Positions 25,028 to 33,966 of a stretch of DNA of 64,000 nucleotides are shown here, in pieces. The translations under genes and the position numbers were made by a program. The stretch comes from Bacteroidota bacterium (GTDB taxonomy: Bacteria; Bacteroidota; Bacteroidia; Flavobacteriales; Weeksellaceae): positions 14,264 through 78,263 of the forward strand of contig JAEWIR010000039.1 in the NCBI GenBank assembly GCA_023386965.1. Reading direction: 5' to 3'. The notes below the pieces were generated by a model. That model was not told the DNA's origin and searched no databases. It saw only the letters and a program-made list of their open reading frames with translations. Within the stretch, counting starts at the first letter, position 1, and each line of letters starts with the position of its first letter.

Positions 25028-26137
25028 ATGTTCAGAAAATACTCAATTTTAGCAATAGCAGGATTAACGCTATTTAGCTGTACACCAATATATAAAAAGA
25101 TGAATGTAGACAAACAAACGTACGAAGGTTTGAATGACGGGCTTTATGCGCACCTTCAAACCACAAAAGGGAACATGATTGTAAAACTGGAGGATGAAAA
25201 ATCGCCTGTAACAGTTGCTAATTTTGTTGGCCTTGCAGAAGGTACCATTCCCAACAAGTCCAAAGGAAAAGGGGTACCTTTCTACGACGGTACCATTTTT
25301 CACCGCGTAATTTCAGATTTTATGATCCAGGGCGGAGATCCGCAGGGAACAGGAATGGGCGACCCCGGCTATAAGTTTGCTGATGAGAAGAACGATCTGA
25401 AACATGATGTGAAGGGTGTTCTTTCAATGGCGAACTCCGGTCCGAATACCAACGGATCTCAATTTTTCATTACTCAGGTACCAACACCCTGGCTGGACGG
25501 TAAACATACCATATTCGGGAAAGTAGTGAACGGTGTTGAAGTGATCGATACAATAGCAGCTGTAGAAAAAGGACCACAGGATAAGCCTAAAACAGACGTT
25601 GTACTGGAGAAAGTTTCCATCTTCAGCAAAGGCGACAGCTATAAGAACTACGATGCAGCAAAACTTTTTGAAACTGGTAAGGATAAAATTCAGGAAAATA
25701 ACAAGGTCTACCTTAGCAAAATGGAGGAGGAAAAGGCAAAAAAAGAAGCTGAGTTCAAAGCCAATCAGCAAAGACTGGTTGATGAGATGGCAGCCGGTAT
25801 GCAAAAAACTGCTTCCGGTCTTTACTATAAGATCACTAAAACTGCTGCGGGCAAGGAGCCAAAAGCAGGTGATATGGTAGCCGTTCATTACGCCGGCCGC
25901 CTGGTGGACGGAACAGAATTCGACAGCTCTTACAAAAGAAATCAGCCACTGGAATTTCCGGTAGGAACAGGACGTGTAATAAAAGGTTGGGACGAAGGTA
26001 TCCTGATGCTTAAGGAGGGTGAATCCGCCACTTTGCTTATTCCTTCGGAACTTGCCTACGGACCGAACGGCGCAGGTGGTGTAATTCCGCCAAATGCATG
26101 GTTGGTTTTCGATGTGGAACTGGTGAAGATCAAGTAA
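25028..26137 (+). CDS. Dual-family peptidyl-prolyl isomerase (cyclophilin + FKBP) lipoprotein
   Basis: 369 residues from ATG 25028; the longer frame from 24947 crosses the intergenic promoter region. A lipoprotein signal peptide (LTLFSC, Cys about residue 18) places it outside the inner membrane. Residues about 40-200 are a cyclophilin domain (FHRVISDFMIQGGDP, MANSGPNTNGSQFFIT, WLDGKHTIFGKV). A charged helical linker rich in K/E (about 205-260) follows. Residues 265-369 are an FKBP domain (VAVHYAGRLVDGTEFDSSY, FPVGTGRVIKGWDEGI, IPSELAYG). Cyclophilin-first dual immunophilins are known from flavobacteria. Likely a periplasmic folding factor. It ends before a strong terminator. Confidence 0.93.
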   Translation: MFRKYSILAIAGLTLFSCTPIYKKMNVDKQTYEGLNDGLYAHLQTTKGNMIVKLEDEKSPVTVANFVGLAEGTIPNKSKGKGVPFYDGTIFHRVISDFMIQGGDPQGTGMGDPGYKFADEKNDLKHDVKGVLSMANSGPNTNGSQFFITQVPTPWLDGKHTIFGKVVNGVEVIDTIAAVEKGPQDKPKTDVVLEKVSIFSKGDSYKNYDAAKLFETGKDKIQENNKVYLSKMEEEKAKKEAEFKANQQRLVDEMAAGMQKTASGLYYKITKTAAGKEPKAGDMVAVHYAGRLVDGTEFDSSYKRNQPLEFPVGTGRVIKGWDEGILMLKEGESATLLIPSELAYGPNGAGGVIPPNAWLVFDVELVKIK

Positions 26138-26158
26138 TCAGAACAGAATAATACATAC

Positions 26159-26190
26159 AGGCTGTCCCGCAAGGAGACAGCCTTTTTTTG
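26159..26190 (+). terminator. Terminator after the PPIase gene
   Basis: An 8-bp stem (26159-26166 with 26176-26183) followed by a T run. Confidence 0.8.
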
Positions 26191-26218
26191 TTGATTAAAG
26201 ATAATGAAGTTGTGTAAT

Positions 26219-27601
26219 CTACCAGTTCTGGTCGATCATATAAACCATTTGAGCCATAGCCACGGCTCCGAGGTTTAATTCACGCCGGTTTACTTTATCA
26301 AAAGTATCCTGACTGGTATGGTGAATATCGAAATAGCGCTGCATATCCGGAACCAGTTCTGCCAAAGGTATACCCAGCTTTTTCAGTGGCGCTATGTCCT
26401 GTCCGGAAGTTTCCTGCGTAAAATCGTACACTCCGTAAGGCAGGAAAAAGTTTTTCCAGGCAAAGACCAGCCTGCGCCGCTGCGGAATCATGGCCAGTGA
26501 AATCCCGCGTGGAGAATATCCGCCGGCATCGCTCTCTATCGCAAAGATGTGTTTTTCGCCTGATTTCTTAACGGCAGCAGCATATGTCTCGCCGCCATGA
26601 ACGCCGTTTTCTTCATTGGCAAAAAGAACGAAACGTAAAGTATGTCTGTTCTTGATATCAAGTTTTTTAAAGACGCGAAGTACTTCCAGTACCTGCACCA
26701 CACCTGCACCATTGTCATGTGCTCCTTCGGAAATATCCCAGGAATCCAGATGTGCACCTATCACGATGACACTGTTGTCCTTATTCCCCGGAATTTCAGC
26801 AATCACGTTATGATTAATCTTTTCGCCTTTTGTAGCGGAGGTGGTGTTAATCTTAACCATTACAGGCTGTTTCTTAACTAACTGTTCCAGTTCATCGACG
26901 CTGCGTGCACCAATGGACAGTGCCGGAATCCTGTTCTTGTCCAGTACGTCGTAATATACACTTCCGGTATGGGGCAGATCGTCTGAAGCGGAGGTTGCCG
27001 AACGGGTAAGTACTGCTTTGGCTCCTTTGCGGCTGGCCAGAGAGGGTGTGGACCAGCGGTACTTGCCTGCAATAAGATAGGCTTCATTTGGGTTAATGAT
27101 AGTTTGGTCGAACGCGTAATTAAAGAAAACAATTTTGTCCTTTACATCGCTTGGAAACATCTGTGAAAATTCTGCCAGGTCTTTAGCGAAAATGATTTCA
27201 CCGGTTAAGTCTTTTCCTCCCGTCCCTTCAGAGGTGCCCAAAGCCAGTGCCGGTATGCTTTTCCAGTTCCCGCCCGCCGTTTTTATCTGAACGCTTTCGC
27301 GGCCGCGCTCCCAAACAGGCACCATCACATCCTGTCTGCGAATATTGGAACCGCCGTTCTCTGCAAATTTTTTTTCGGCCCAAACAACAGCTTTGTCGTA
27401 GGCGGGCGTCGCGGCAAAGCGGGGGCCAATTCCTTTCACAAGTTCGCGCAGGTTCTCATACGCATTGCTGTTCAGCATAATTTCATCGGAAATCCTGCGG
27501 AATTCGCCGGCGAAATCCGTTTTGGGCTGGGATGAAGGCTTACGCTGAGAAAATAAAATTCCACCCAAAAAGAGTGGAATGATTATTAGGGTTTTCTTCA
27601 T
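26219..27601 (-). CDS. M28 metallocarboxypeptidase-Q-like peptidase, exported
   Basis: 460 residues with a signal peptide (GGILFSQ-RK). The layout fits plasma glutamate carboxypeptidase/carboxypeptidase Q: an N-terminal helical region with GPRFAATPAYDKA, an inserted PA-like domain (about 115-245), then the zinc domain with GAHLDSWD, EGAHDNGAG, FANEENG, ESDAGG and the last ligand in DIHHTSQDT. All five metal ligands and the catalytic Glu are visible. Role: release of amino acids from extracytoplasmic peptides. It follows the DUF1015 gene by 34 bases on the same strand and may be read through from the serine operon. Confidence 0.87.
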   Translation of the reverse strand: MKKTLIIIPLFLGGILFSQRKPSSQPKTDFAGEFRRISDEIMLNSNAYENLRELVKGIGPRFAATPAYDKAVVWAEKKFAENGGSNIRRQDVMVPVWERGRESVQIKTAGGNWKSIPALALGTSEGTGGKDLTGEIIFAKDLAEFSQMFPSDVKDKIVFFNYAFDQTIINPNEAYLIAGKYRWSTPSLASRKGAKAVLTRSATSASDDLPHTGSVYYDVLDKNRIPALSIGARSVDELEQLVKKQPVMVKINTTSATKGEKINHNVIAEIPGNKDNSVIVIGAHLDSWDISEGAHDNGAGVVQVLEVLRVFKKLDIKNRHTLRFVLFANEENGVHGGETYAAAVKKSGEKHIFAIESDAGGYSPRGISLAMIPQRRRLVFAWKNFFLPYGVYDFTQETSGQDIAPLKKLGIPLAELVPDMQRYFDIHHTSQDTFDKVNRRELNLGAVAMAQMVYMIDQNW

Positions 27602-27635
27602 TTTTATTTCCTTTCAGGACTCAAAAATAAGAAAT

Positions 27636-28877
27636 TTACTTCATGTCATACATGACCAGCGCTGTAATGAGTTTGGGCTCAATGTACGTGCATTTGGGCG
27701 GCATGCTGATCCGGTTATCCGAAATTTTAAGCATTTCATTGAAGCTGACAGGATATACCCCGAATCCGATCTGACCTTCATGCAGGTCAACTTCGGCTTT
27801 CATTTTTAATATGCCCTCTACGGAGGAGTTTCCTTTCACATATCTTATCTGCTCTGAGCTGTCGGTATTTTCTATTCCGAGGATGTCTCTTAATATATAT
27901 TTGTCCAGCAGATGGTGGTCCAGGTTGTCTTTGGAAATCTCGGGATTGCGTAAACTGTGCTTCACATGCAGGGAGTAGAACAGCCCGTCCATATACATTG
28001 AAATATGAAATTTCTGCGAAGGATAGTACGGTTCTTCACCTTTAACATGAATATCAAAACACTGTTCCAGTTTCGCTAAAATCTCCTCTGACGAAAGTCC
28101 GTTACGGTCTTTAACGATCCGGTTGTAATCATGAATTTTAATGGACTGGTTGGAAACAATGAAGCTGAAAATATAGTTGTAGGGCTCTGTACCTTTATGC
28201 TTCTTATTTTTCTCCTTATGATTTCTGGCGTTCAGAGCGGTGGAACCTATACGGTGATGCCCGTCGGCAATGTAGAAAGAGTCTATCTGCTCCAGCACTT
28301 CCTTAAACTGCTGCATTTTCAGGCGGTTGTCTATTTTCCAAACCTTATGACGAATGCCTCGGCTGTCATAATAATTAAGCAGGGGAACATTCTTTTCCTC
28401 ATGATTCATCAGGAGTTCAACTTTCGAATTGGCCGGATAAGTCAGGAGTACGGGTTCCGCCTGCAGACCCACTTTGTCCAGGTATTGGGCAAGTTTTTCT
28501 TTCTTTTGCGGAATGGTGCTTTCGTGCCTCTTGATTTTCCCGTCCCAGAAATCCTCTACGGAGACCAGGCCGAGCAGACCGCGGAAGACGGTTTTGTCGG
28601 GTTTGATCTGCTCATACAAATAATAAGAGGAGGCGTCCTGTATGAGTTTCTTATCCTCCAGGAGTTCTTCGAAATTGGTCCTTATTTTCCTGAGGTTGCG
28701 GTCTATATCTTTGGATTTACTCACCACATACGGTTTGATCATCTGTACGTAGGAAAAGTCCTCCTGCGCTTTTCTGTTGATTTCTTCCTGTGTAAAATTG
28801 TCCAGCGGATGCGTTGGAAATACATCCAGATAGTCTTGGTGCGGACGTATGCCGCGAAAAGGTTTAAATATCGGCAT
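27636..28877 (-). CDS. DUF1015 family protein, serine-operon associated
   Basis: 413 residues, normal for DUF1015. Recognisable blocks: FKPFRGIRP at the N-terminus, HPLDNFTQEEINRKA, RGLLGLVSVEDF, KRHESTIPQKKE, and the strongly conserved DSFYIADGHHRIGSTALNA near residue 200, reminiscent of the DGHHR motif of ParB/SerK-fold kinases. I recall reports of free-serine kinase activity in this family, but from memory only. The context agrees: it starts 2 bases after serA in a serC-serA-DUF1015 operon. An antisense frame of 250 codons overlaps it and is a shadow. The exact reaction is unproven here. Confidence 0.8.
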   Translation of the reverse strand: MPIFKPFRGIRPHQDYLDVFPTHPLDNFTQEEINRKAQEDFSYVQMIKPYVVSKSKDIDRNLRKIRTNFEELLEDKKLIQDASSYYLYEQIKPDKTVFRGLLGLVSVEDFWDGKIKRHESTIPQKKEKLAQYLDKVGLQAEPVLLTYPANSKVELLMNHEEKNVPLLNYYDSRGIRHKVWKIDNRLKMQQFKEVLEQIDSFYIADGHHRIGSTALNARNHKEKNKKHKGTEPYNYIFSFIVSNQSIKIHDYNRIVKDRNGLSSEEILAKLEQCFDIHVKGEEPYYPSQKFHISMYMDGLFYSLHVKHSLRNPEISKDNLDHHLLDKYILRDILGIENTDSSEQIRYVKGNSSVEGILKMKAEVDLHEGQIGFGVYPVSFNEMLKISDNRISMPPKCTYIEPKLITALVMYDMK

Positions 28878-28879
28878 CG

Positions 28880-29842
28880 TTAGGCAATTGAGTTCTTAAT
28901 TGCGATGATCTGCTGCGCCAGTTCAGTGCCAATCTTTTCCTGTGCGTCCAGTGTATTACCTCCAAGGTGAGGTGTGAGCGAAAGATTTGGATTCATCAGT
29001 AACGGCAGTTCAGGTGTAGGTTCGTTTTCAAAAACGTCCAGGGCTGCTCCTGCAATCTTGCCGGATTCTATGAAATCCAGAAGCGTTACTTCATTTACAA
29101 CACCACCTCTGGCAGTATTCACGATATAAACACCGTCTTTCATCATCTCAAACTGAGGTGTATCCAGTACATAGCCCTCTGTTTTTGGCGTATTGATGCT
29201 GATGAAATCGGTGTCTTTCAGGAATTCAGCATAATCTGTTGTCGAAGTAATCTCAAAACTTACAGTTTGGCCGTCAAAAAAGGTCAGGGTGAGTTTTTCC
29301 GTACGTGGCTTTCTGGTAAGTACCTTCACCTTCATTCCAAGGGAAATTCCCATCTTCACCACTTCCTGACCGATACCGCCAAAACCGATTACTCCCAGAG
29401 TCTTCCCTTCAAGCTCGATGGCGTTGCCGTATGATTTCTTGAGTGCATTAAACTGTGTATCACCTTCCAGCGGCATCATCCGGTTGGACTCGTGCAGAAA
29501 TCTTGCAAGGCTGAAGAAGTGGGCAAAAACGAGTTCGGCAACAGAACGTGAAGATGCGTTAGGTGTATTGATTACGTACAGACCTTTTTCAATTGCATAT
29601 TCAACATCAATATTATCCATGCCTACGCCGCCGCGTCCTATTATCTTCAGTGTGGGGCAGGCATCAATGAGGTTCTGTCTTACTTTTGTGGCGCTGCGCA
29701 CCAATAGCACGTCCACCTTATTCTCCTTAATAAAGCCGGTAAGATGTTCCTGTGACACTCTGGCATCTAAAAGCTCAATACCGTTTTCCTTCAGTTTATT
29801 TTCTCCTGCCTTGGAAATTCCGTCGTTAGCTAAAACTATCAT
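28880..29842 (-). CDS. serA: D-3-phosphoglycerate dehydrogenase (short form)
   Basis: 320 residues. D-2-hydroxyacid dehydrogenase fold with the Rossmann motif GVIGFGGIGQEV near residue 145, catalytic Arg in NTARGG, Glu in the DVFENEP region, and His in LTPHLGG. It lacks the C-terminal ACT or ASB domains of E. coli SerA, so serine feedback through ACT is not expected. It oxidises 3-phosphoglycerate in the first step of serine synthesis. It lies 40 bases downstream of serC, which makes the assignment more secure than sequence alone. Confidence 0.92.
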   Translation of the reverse strand: MIVLANDGISKAGENKLKENGIELLDARVSQEHLTGFIKENKVDVLLVRSATKVRQNLIDACPTLKIIGRGGVGMDNIDVEYAIEKGLYVINTPNASSRSVAELVFAHFFSLARFLHESNRMMPLEGDTQFNALKKSYGNAIELEGKTLGVIGFGGIGQEVVKMGISLGMKVKVLTRKPRTEKLTLTFFDGQTVSFEITSTTDYAEFLKDTDFISINTPKTEGYVLDTPQFEMMKDGVYIVNTARGGVVNEVTLLDFIESGKIAGAALDVFENEPTPELPLLMNPNLSLTPHLGGNTLDAQEKIGTELAQQIIAIKNSIA

Positions 29843-29882
29843 AATTCTTGGAAATTAGAGGGTAAGTTTAAAATTTATTGGT

Positions 29883-30944
29883 CTACAGGGCTTTCATTAC
29901 ATCAACAAGCACCTGTACACTTTCCAAAGGCATTGCATTGTACATGCTGGCACGGTATCCGCCCAGACTTCGGTGGCCGTTCAGTCCGCTGATGCCGGCT
30001 GCCTTCCAGGCAGTATCGAACTGTTCCTTTTTGGATTCGTCCACAAGTTTGAATGAAACATTCATCACTGAGCGGTCTTCAGGAACGCAGAAGGTTTCAA
30101 AGAGCGGATTTCTGTCAATTTCATTATACAGCAGTTCGGCTTTTGCGTTGTTTCGGGCCTCCGCCGCGGCTATGCCGCCGTTGTTCTCCAGATGCTGAAG
30201 GGTGAGGAGGGTAGCATATACAGGGAAAACCGGTGGAGTATTGTACATGGATTCTTTGGAGATATGCTGCTCATAATCGAGGATGGAAGGAATGTCGCGA
30301 CCAGTTTTACCCAGTATACTTTTCTTAACAACTACAAGTGTAACACCGGCAGGACCCATATTTTTCTGAGCACCGGCATAGATCAGGTCAAATTGGGAAT
30401 AATCTACCACACTGGAGAAGATGTCAGAACTCATATCGCAAACCATCAGTGTATCCACTTTTGGAAATTCTTTCATCTGAGTTCCGTAAATAGTATTGTT
30501 GGATGTGCAGTGGAAGTAATCATAACTGCTGTCTGCCTTATAGTCTTTTGGAATAAACGAATAATTGGACTCTTTGGATGATCCGATCACATCTACAGTT
30601 CCGAATTTCTTTGCCTCCTTAATTGCTCCGGCTGCCCATGTCCCCGTATCCAGGTAGGCGGCTTTTCCGTTTTCAGACTTCATCAGGTTAAAGGGCACCA
30701 TAGCAAACTGCAGGCTGGCACCGCCACCCAGATAAAGAACCTCATAATCGTCGCCCAAATTCATCAGTCTTTTTACGATGGCCCTTGCTTCGTCCATTAC
30801 CGCTACGAATTCTTTGCTGCGGTGTGAGATTTCAAGGAGTGAAAGGCCCATTCCGTTAAAGTCCAGAACGGCTTCTGCTGATTTGGTGAAAACTTCCTGA
30901 GGTAAGATGCAGGGTCCTGCACTGAAGTTATGTTTTTTCATCAT
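29883..30944 (-). CDS. serC: Phosphoserine aminotransferase
   Basis: 353 residues. Fold-type I PLP enzyme: FSAGPCILP at the N-terminus, LSLLEISHRSKEF, GGGASLQFAMVPFNL, YCH-like segment HCTSNNTIYGTQ, and DLIYAGAQKNMGPAG with the PLP lysine near residue 191. C-terminal GLNGHRSLGGYRASMYNAM is diagnostic for SerC. It makes phosphoserine and may also act in pyridoxal phosphate synthesis. It is the first gene of the serC-serA-DUF1015 operon; two adjacent ATGs (30944 and 30941) are possible starts. Confidence 0.96.
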   Translation of the reverse strand: MMKKHNFSAGPCILPQEVFTKSAEAVLDFNGMGLSLLEISHRSKEFVAVMDEARAIVKRLMNLGDDYEVLYLGGGASLQFAMVPFNLMKSENGKAAYLDTGTWAAGAIKEAKKFGTVDVIGSSKESNYSFIPKDYKADSSYDYFHCTSNNTIYGTQMKEFPKVDTLMVCDMSSDIFSSVVDYSQFDLIYAGAQKNMGPAGVTLVVVKKSILGKTGRDIPSILDYEQHISKESMYNTPPVFPVYATLLTLQHLENNGGIAAAEARNNAKAELLYNEIDRNPLFETFCVPEDRSVMNVSFKLVDESKKEQFDTAWKAAGISGLNGHRSLGGYRASMYNAMPLESVQVLVDVMKAL

Positions 30945-31000
30945 TTAGTATTTTTGGTTGTGTATTTTTGAGTTTGTTAAATTCTGGAATGGGCTGTAAA

Positions 31001-31032
31001 AAAAAGCCCATCAAAAATGAGCGGGCTTTTTA
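31001..31032 (-). terminator. Terminator between ferredoxin and serC
   Basis: A 9-bp stem (31001-31009 with 31023-31031) with a small inner hairpin, A run on one side and T run on the other, so it could work in both directions. It ends the ferredoxin transcript before serC. Confidence 0.7.
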
Positions 31033-31383
31033 TTATTCTCCGTGTAAGAAGGCTTTTTTCTCCAGTAAACTTTCTTCAGACTCTACATGGTCCTCATCCG
31101 GTATGCAGCAGTCTACCGGGCAAACGGCAGCACACTGCGGCTCCTCATGGAAACCAATACATTCGGTGCACTTATCCGTTACAATAAAGTAAACATCATC
31201 ACTTACCGGTTCCTGGGGTGCATCAGCATCAACAGTGAGACCGGACTTTAACACTACGCGGCCGGATAGGGAAGTTCCTTCGGAGGCCTTCCAGTCTACC
31301 GCTCCTTCATAAATTGCATTATTAGGGCATTCCGGTTCACAGGCGCCACAATTTATACATTCATCAGTTATTTTGATAGCCAT
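31033..31383 (-). CDS. fdx: 2[4Fe-4S] ferredoxin
   Basis: 116 residues. First cluster motif CINCGACEPECP at residues 9-20; second CTECIGFHEEPQC-x3-C with a longer loop, as in Allochromatium-type ferredoxins, followed by PVDCC. A 35-residue insert with acidic character separates the two, and the tail is acidic, giving a low pI electron carrier. A TAACTTTG -7-type box (31410-31417 on the minus strand) lies 27 bases upstream. It is divergent from the acyl-CoA reductase gene; a redox link between them is possible but not shown. Confidence 0.9.
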   Translation of the reverse strand: MAIKITDECINCGACEPECPNNAIYEGAVDWKASEGTSLSGRVVLKSGLTVDADAPQEPVSDDVYFIVTDKCTECIGFHEEPQCAAVCPVDCCIPDEDHVESEESLLEKKAFLHGE

Positions 31384-31607
31384 AGCTATTGCTTATTTTA
31401 AATTTGGTGCAAAGTTACGAAAAAATAGCGCATGCTGAGGGGGAAAACCGCAGTGTAAAACTGATTTTTCACCAGTATTACGAGCGAATTTCACCAGGAT
31501 GAATCTTCTACTATGAAATGGGAGGTCTGCTTCCGTAAGGTTCGGCTTAAATTGGTTAATTTTGCAGCCGGAATGGGTTGGAACGATCTGCCCACAATAA
31601 TATTTAT

Positions 31608-32642
31608 ATGAATCAAGAGATGCAGATTGCGGGACTTTGCGCAGTCGGAAGATATATTGAAGATTTCCTGAATAAAGATCAGGCTACCTTTAACGAAACA
31701 GATCTGGAATTTGAAACTGTACTGAGAAGATCAGAAAACGAAAATCCGTGGTTTACACAGGAAAATCAGCGTTTCGCACTGAAACAGTGGAGTTCACTTC
31801 TCACCGAAGCAAAATTAAGGACATGGCTCTCGGCCTACCGTTGGTCTGCACAGCCCAAAAGGGTTGGTCTTATTCTGGCAGGAAATATACCTATGGTTGG
31901 CTTTCATGATGTACTGGCCGTTGTGCTTAGTAATCATATTCCCGTAATCAAATTATCATCCAAGGACAGACAGATGCTCCCATTCCTGCTTCGTTTGTGG
32001 AATGAGAAGTCGGGTGGTGAGCTTCAATATGAAACAGTAGAAACACTTCAGGATTTTGATGCTGTCATTGCCACGGGCAGCAACAATACCGCAAGATATC
32101 TCGAATACTATTTCAGGGACCACCTGAGTATCATCCGTAAAAACAGGACCTCCGTAGCGGTTTTGAAAGGAGATGAGACTGATGAAGAACTTCAGCTTCT
32201 GGCTGAGGATATTTTCCGCTATTACGGTCTGGGATGCCGTAATGTGACACGCATACTGATGCCCGACGGTTTTATGGTAGACAGGCTATTTGAAAATTTT
32301 ATTGGTTTCAGTGAAGTCATTAACCATAATAAATACGCTAATAATTACGAGTACAACCGGGCGGTTTACCTGCTGAATCTTGAAAAATTCTGGGACAACA
32401 ATTTCGTGATGCTGAAGGAAGATGACAAACTGTTCTCGCCACTTTCAGTGATCAATGTGTCGCGCTATTCTGATCCGGATGAAGTGAAAGAATTCCTGGC
32501 CGCTAATGAGCAGGATATTCAGGCCGTGGTGGCTAAGGCAGAACTGGGACTGAACTCAATAGGGTTCGGAGAGGCACAGAATCCCGGTTTGGACACCTAT
32601 GCGGACAATGTTGATACGATGCGCTTTCTGGAGGTTATATAA
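31608..32642 (+). CDS. LuxC-like acyl-CoA reductase
   Basis: 344 residues from ATG 31608 (MNQEMQIAG); an upstream ATG at 31578 would extend into the leader. The protein has the aldehyde-dehydrogenase-like fold of the acyl-CoA reductase (LuxC) family: KRVGLILAGNIPMVGFHD (nucleotide site), AVIATGSNNTARY, and the catalytic region YYGLGCRNVTRIL with a cysteine near residue 206. Such enzymes reduce acyl-CoA to aldehyde with NADPH. Substrate unknown; no luxD/E-type partners are adjacent. A TAATTTTG -7-type box is at 31557-31564 and a terminator follows at 32666. Confidence 0.82.
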   Translation: MNQEMQIAGLCAVGRYIEDFLNKDQATFNETDLEFETVLRRSENENPWFTQENQRFALKQWSSLLTEAKLRTWLSAYRWSAQPKRVGLILAGNIPMVGFHDVLAVVLSNHIPVIKLSSKDRQMLPFLLRLWNEKSGGELQYETVETLQDFDAVIATGSNNTARYLEYYFRDHLSIIRKNRTSVAVLKGDETDEELQLLAEDIFRYYGLGCRNVTRILMPDGFMVDRLFENFIGFSEVINHNKYANNYEYNRAVYLLNLEKFWDNNFVMLKEDDKLFSPLSVINVSRYSDPDEVKEFLAANEQDIQAVVAKAELGLNSIGFGEAQNPGLDTYADNVDTMRFLEVI

Positions 32643-32665
32643 GTAAATTGCAGTTGATCAATGAA

Positions 32666-32702
32666 AAAGGACCTCAGCAAACGCTGAAGTCCTTTCTTTT
32701 TA
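32666..32702 (+). terminator. Terminator after acyl-CoA reductase
   Basis: A two-part hairpin: outer 7-bp stem (32666-32672 with 32689-32695), inner TCAGC/GCTGA stem, then a T-rich tail. Confidence 0.85.
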
Positions 32703-32715
32703 TTCTGGAAATAAT

Positions 32716-32964
32716 TTATTTATCGATGGAGCCCATCACTTTCTGGGCAAAACTGTTCAGTGCATCTTTCTCGCTCATACCGTTTTTAACATTGGCATGC
32801 GCTTCCAGAGCTCCGCAGATGTTGGTAATAAGTTCACCCACTACATTAAGATCCTCCTCGGAAGTACCTCTGAATTCTGAAAAAGATTCCAGGACCTCCA
32901 GTGTGGCCTCCAGATTTTCCGGAGTCTGGTTCTGGTAGAACTGTCTGATTACAGGTAGTTTCAT
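32716..32964 (-). CDS. Small conserved protein of the peroxiredoxin operon (DUF6952-like)
   Basis: 82 residues, acidic and predicted mostly helical, starting KLPVIRQFYQNQ. I associate this sequence with the small family annotated DUF6952, by memory; its function is not known. The ATG shares a base with the thioredoxin stop (TAATG type overlap at 32964), so translation is probably coupled and the protein likely works with the thioredoxin or peroxiredoxin. No cysteine in a redox motif: the one Cys (NICGALE) stands alone. Confidence 0.7.
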   Translation of the reverse strand: MKLPVIRQFYQNQTPENLEATLEVLESFSEFRGTSEEDLNVVGELITNICGALEAHANVKNGMSEKDALNSFAQKVMGSIDK

Positions 32965-33272
32965 TATGCTAATTCTTTAAAGAGGTTAATAAGGCTGTCC
33001 TGCTGGTTAGTCTGTACCTGATTAACAAGTTCTCCGCCTTTGAACACTGCGAAAGTAGGCAGGTTGTCCACCTTAGCTAACTTTCGGCTTTCCGGTAATT
33101 TCTCCGCATCTACGTAATAAAACGGAATGTCTTCGTTTTCAGAAGCCAGTTTTTTGAACTTAGGCTTCATAATCCGGCAGTTACCGCACCAGGTGGCGCC
33201 ATACTGCACGACTACTTTGTCGTGTTCTGCAATTTTTTCCTGAAGGATGTCTTCAGTTAGTTCTGTATACAT
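32964..33272 (-). CDS. Thioredoxin-family protein
   Basis: 102 residues, a single thioredoxin fold with active site WCGNC near residues 29-33 (GN instead of the classic GP between the cysteines) and the cis-proline segment NLPTFAVF. It has no signal peptide, so it is cytosolic. It lies 20 bases after the peroxiredoxin gene and is the obvious candidate reductant for that enzyme. Transcription should come from the promoter at 33967-33997. Confidence 0.9.
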   Translation of the reverse strand: MYTELTEDILQEKIAEHDKVVVQYGATWCGNCRIMKPKFKKLASENEDIPFYYVDAEKLPESRKLAKVDNLPTFAVFKGGELVNQVQTNQQDSLINLFKELA

Positions 33273-33292
33273 GTCTTCAAAAATTTTAAATA

Positions 33293-33931
33293 TTAGTTCT
33301 GGTGTTTTGCCAGGTATTCTGCAGTAGATTCGCGGTTGGCGTTCATTGCCTCCTTACCTTCTTCCCAGTTGGCTGGGCAAACTTCACCATGTTTCTGTAC
33401 GTGTGTGTAAGCATCGATAAGTCTGATGTATTCCTTTACATTTCTGCCAAGAGGCATATCGTTCACGGACTCATGGAAAATTTTCCCTGTTTCATCTACA
33501 AGGTAAGTTGCTCTGTAGGTTACATTGGAACCTGTGAAAGTCTCGTTACCTTCTTCATCATATTCAAAATCCTGGTCCACAATTCCCAAAGTGTTGGCCA
33601 GCTGGCGGTGGGTATCGGCCAGAATCGGATAGGTTACCCCTTCAATTCCTCCGTTTTCTTTTGCTGTGTTCAGCCAGGCAAAGTGAACTTCATTGGTGTC
33701 GCAGGAAGCACCGATCACTCTTGTATTCCTTTTTTCAAATTCACCCAGCGCATCCTGGAATGCGTGTAATTCTGTAGGGCAAACGAAAGTAAAATCTTTA
33801 GGGTACCAGAAAAGCAGGATCTTCTCATTGTTTTTTGTTGCTTCTTCAAAAATATTGATCTTCAGATCATCACCCATTTCAGACATCGCATCTACTGTAA
33901 TGCTTGGAAATTTTTTTCCTACTAATGACAT
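33293..33931 (-). CDS. 2-Cys peroxiredoxin, AhpC type
   Basis: 212 residues. Peroxidatic cysteine in FTFVCPTEL near residue 51, conserved Arg later in VTYRATYLVD, and resolving cysteine in HGEVCPANW near residue 180. This is the AhpC/Prx1 subfamily that reduces H2O2 and organic hydroperoxides. No AhpF follows; instead a thioredoxin and a small helical protein complete the operon. The promoter at 33967-33997 is a perfect TTG-N20-TACATTTG. No obvious OxyR-like operator is visible. Confidence 0.94.
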   Translation of the reverse strand: MSLVGKKFPSITVDAMSEMGDDLKINIFEEATKNNEKILLFWYPKDFTFVCPTELHAFQDALGEFEKRNTRVIGASCDTNEVHFAWLNTAKENGGIEGVTYPILADTHRQLANTLGIVDQDFEYDEEGNETFTGSNVTYRATYLVDETGKIFHESVNDMPLGRNVKEYIRLIDAYTHVQKHGEVCPANWEEGKEAMNANRESTAEYLAKHQN

Positions 33932-33966
33932 AATTTTAATTATTTATTGTTGTTAATTTCGTAATA

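Noticed and set aside
28131..28883. A 250-codon open frame on the plus strand
   Set aside because: It is fully antisense to the DUF1015 gene, has no family-like sequence, and the minus-strand protein has clear conserved motifs.
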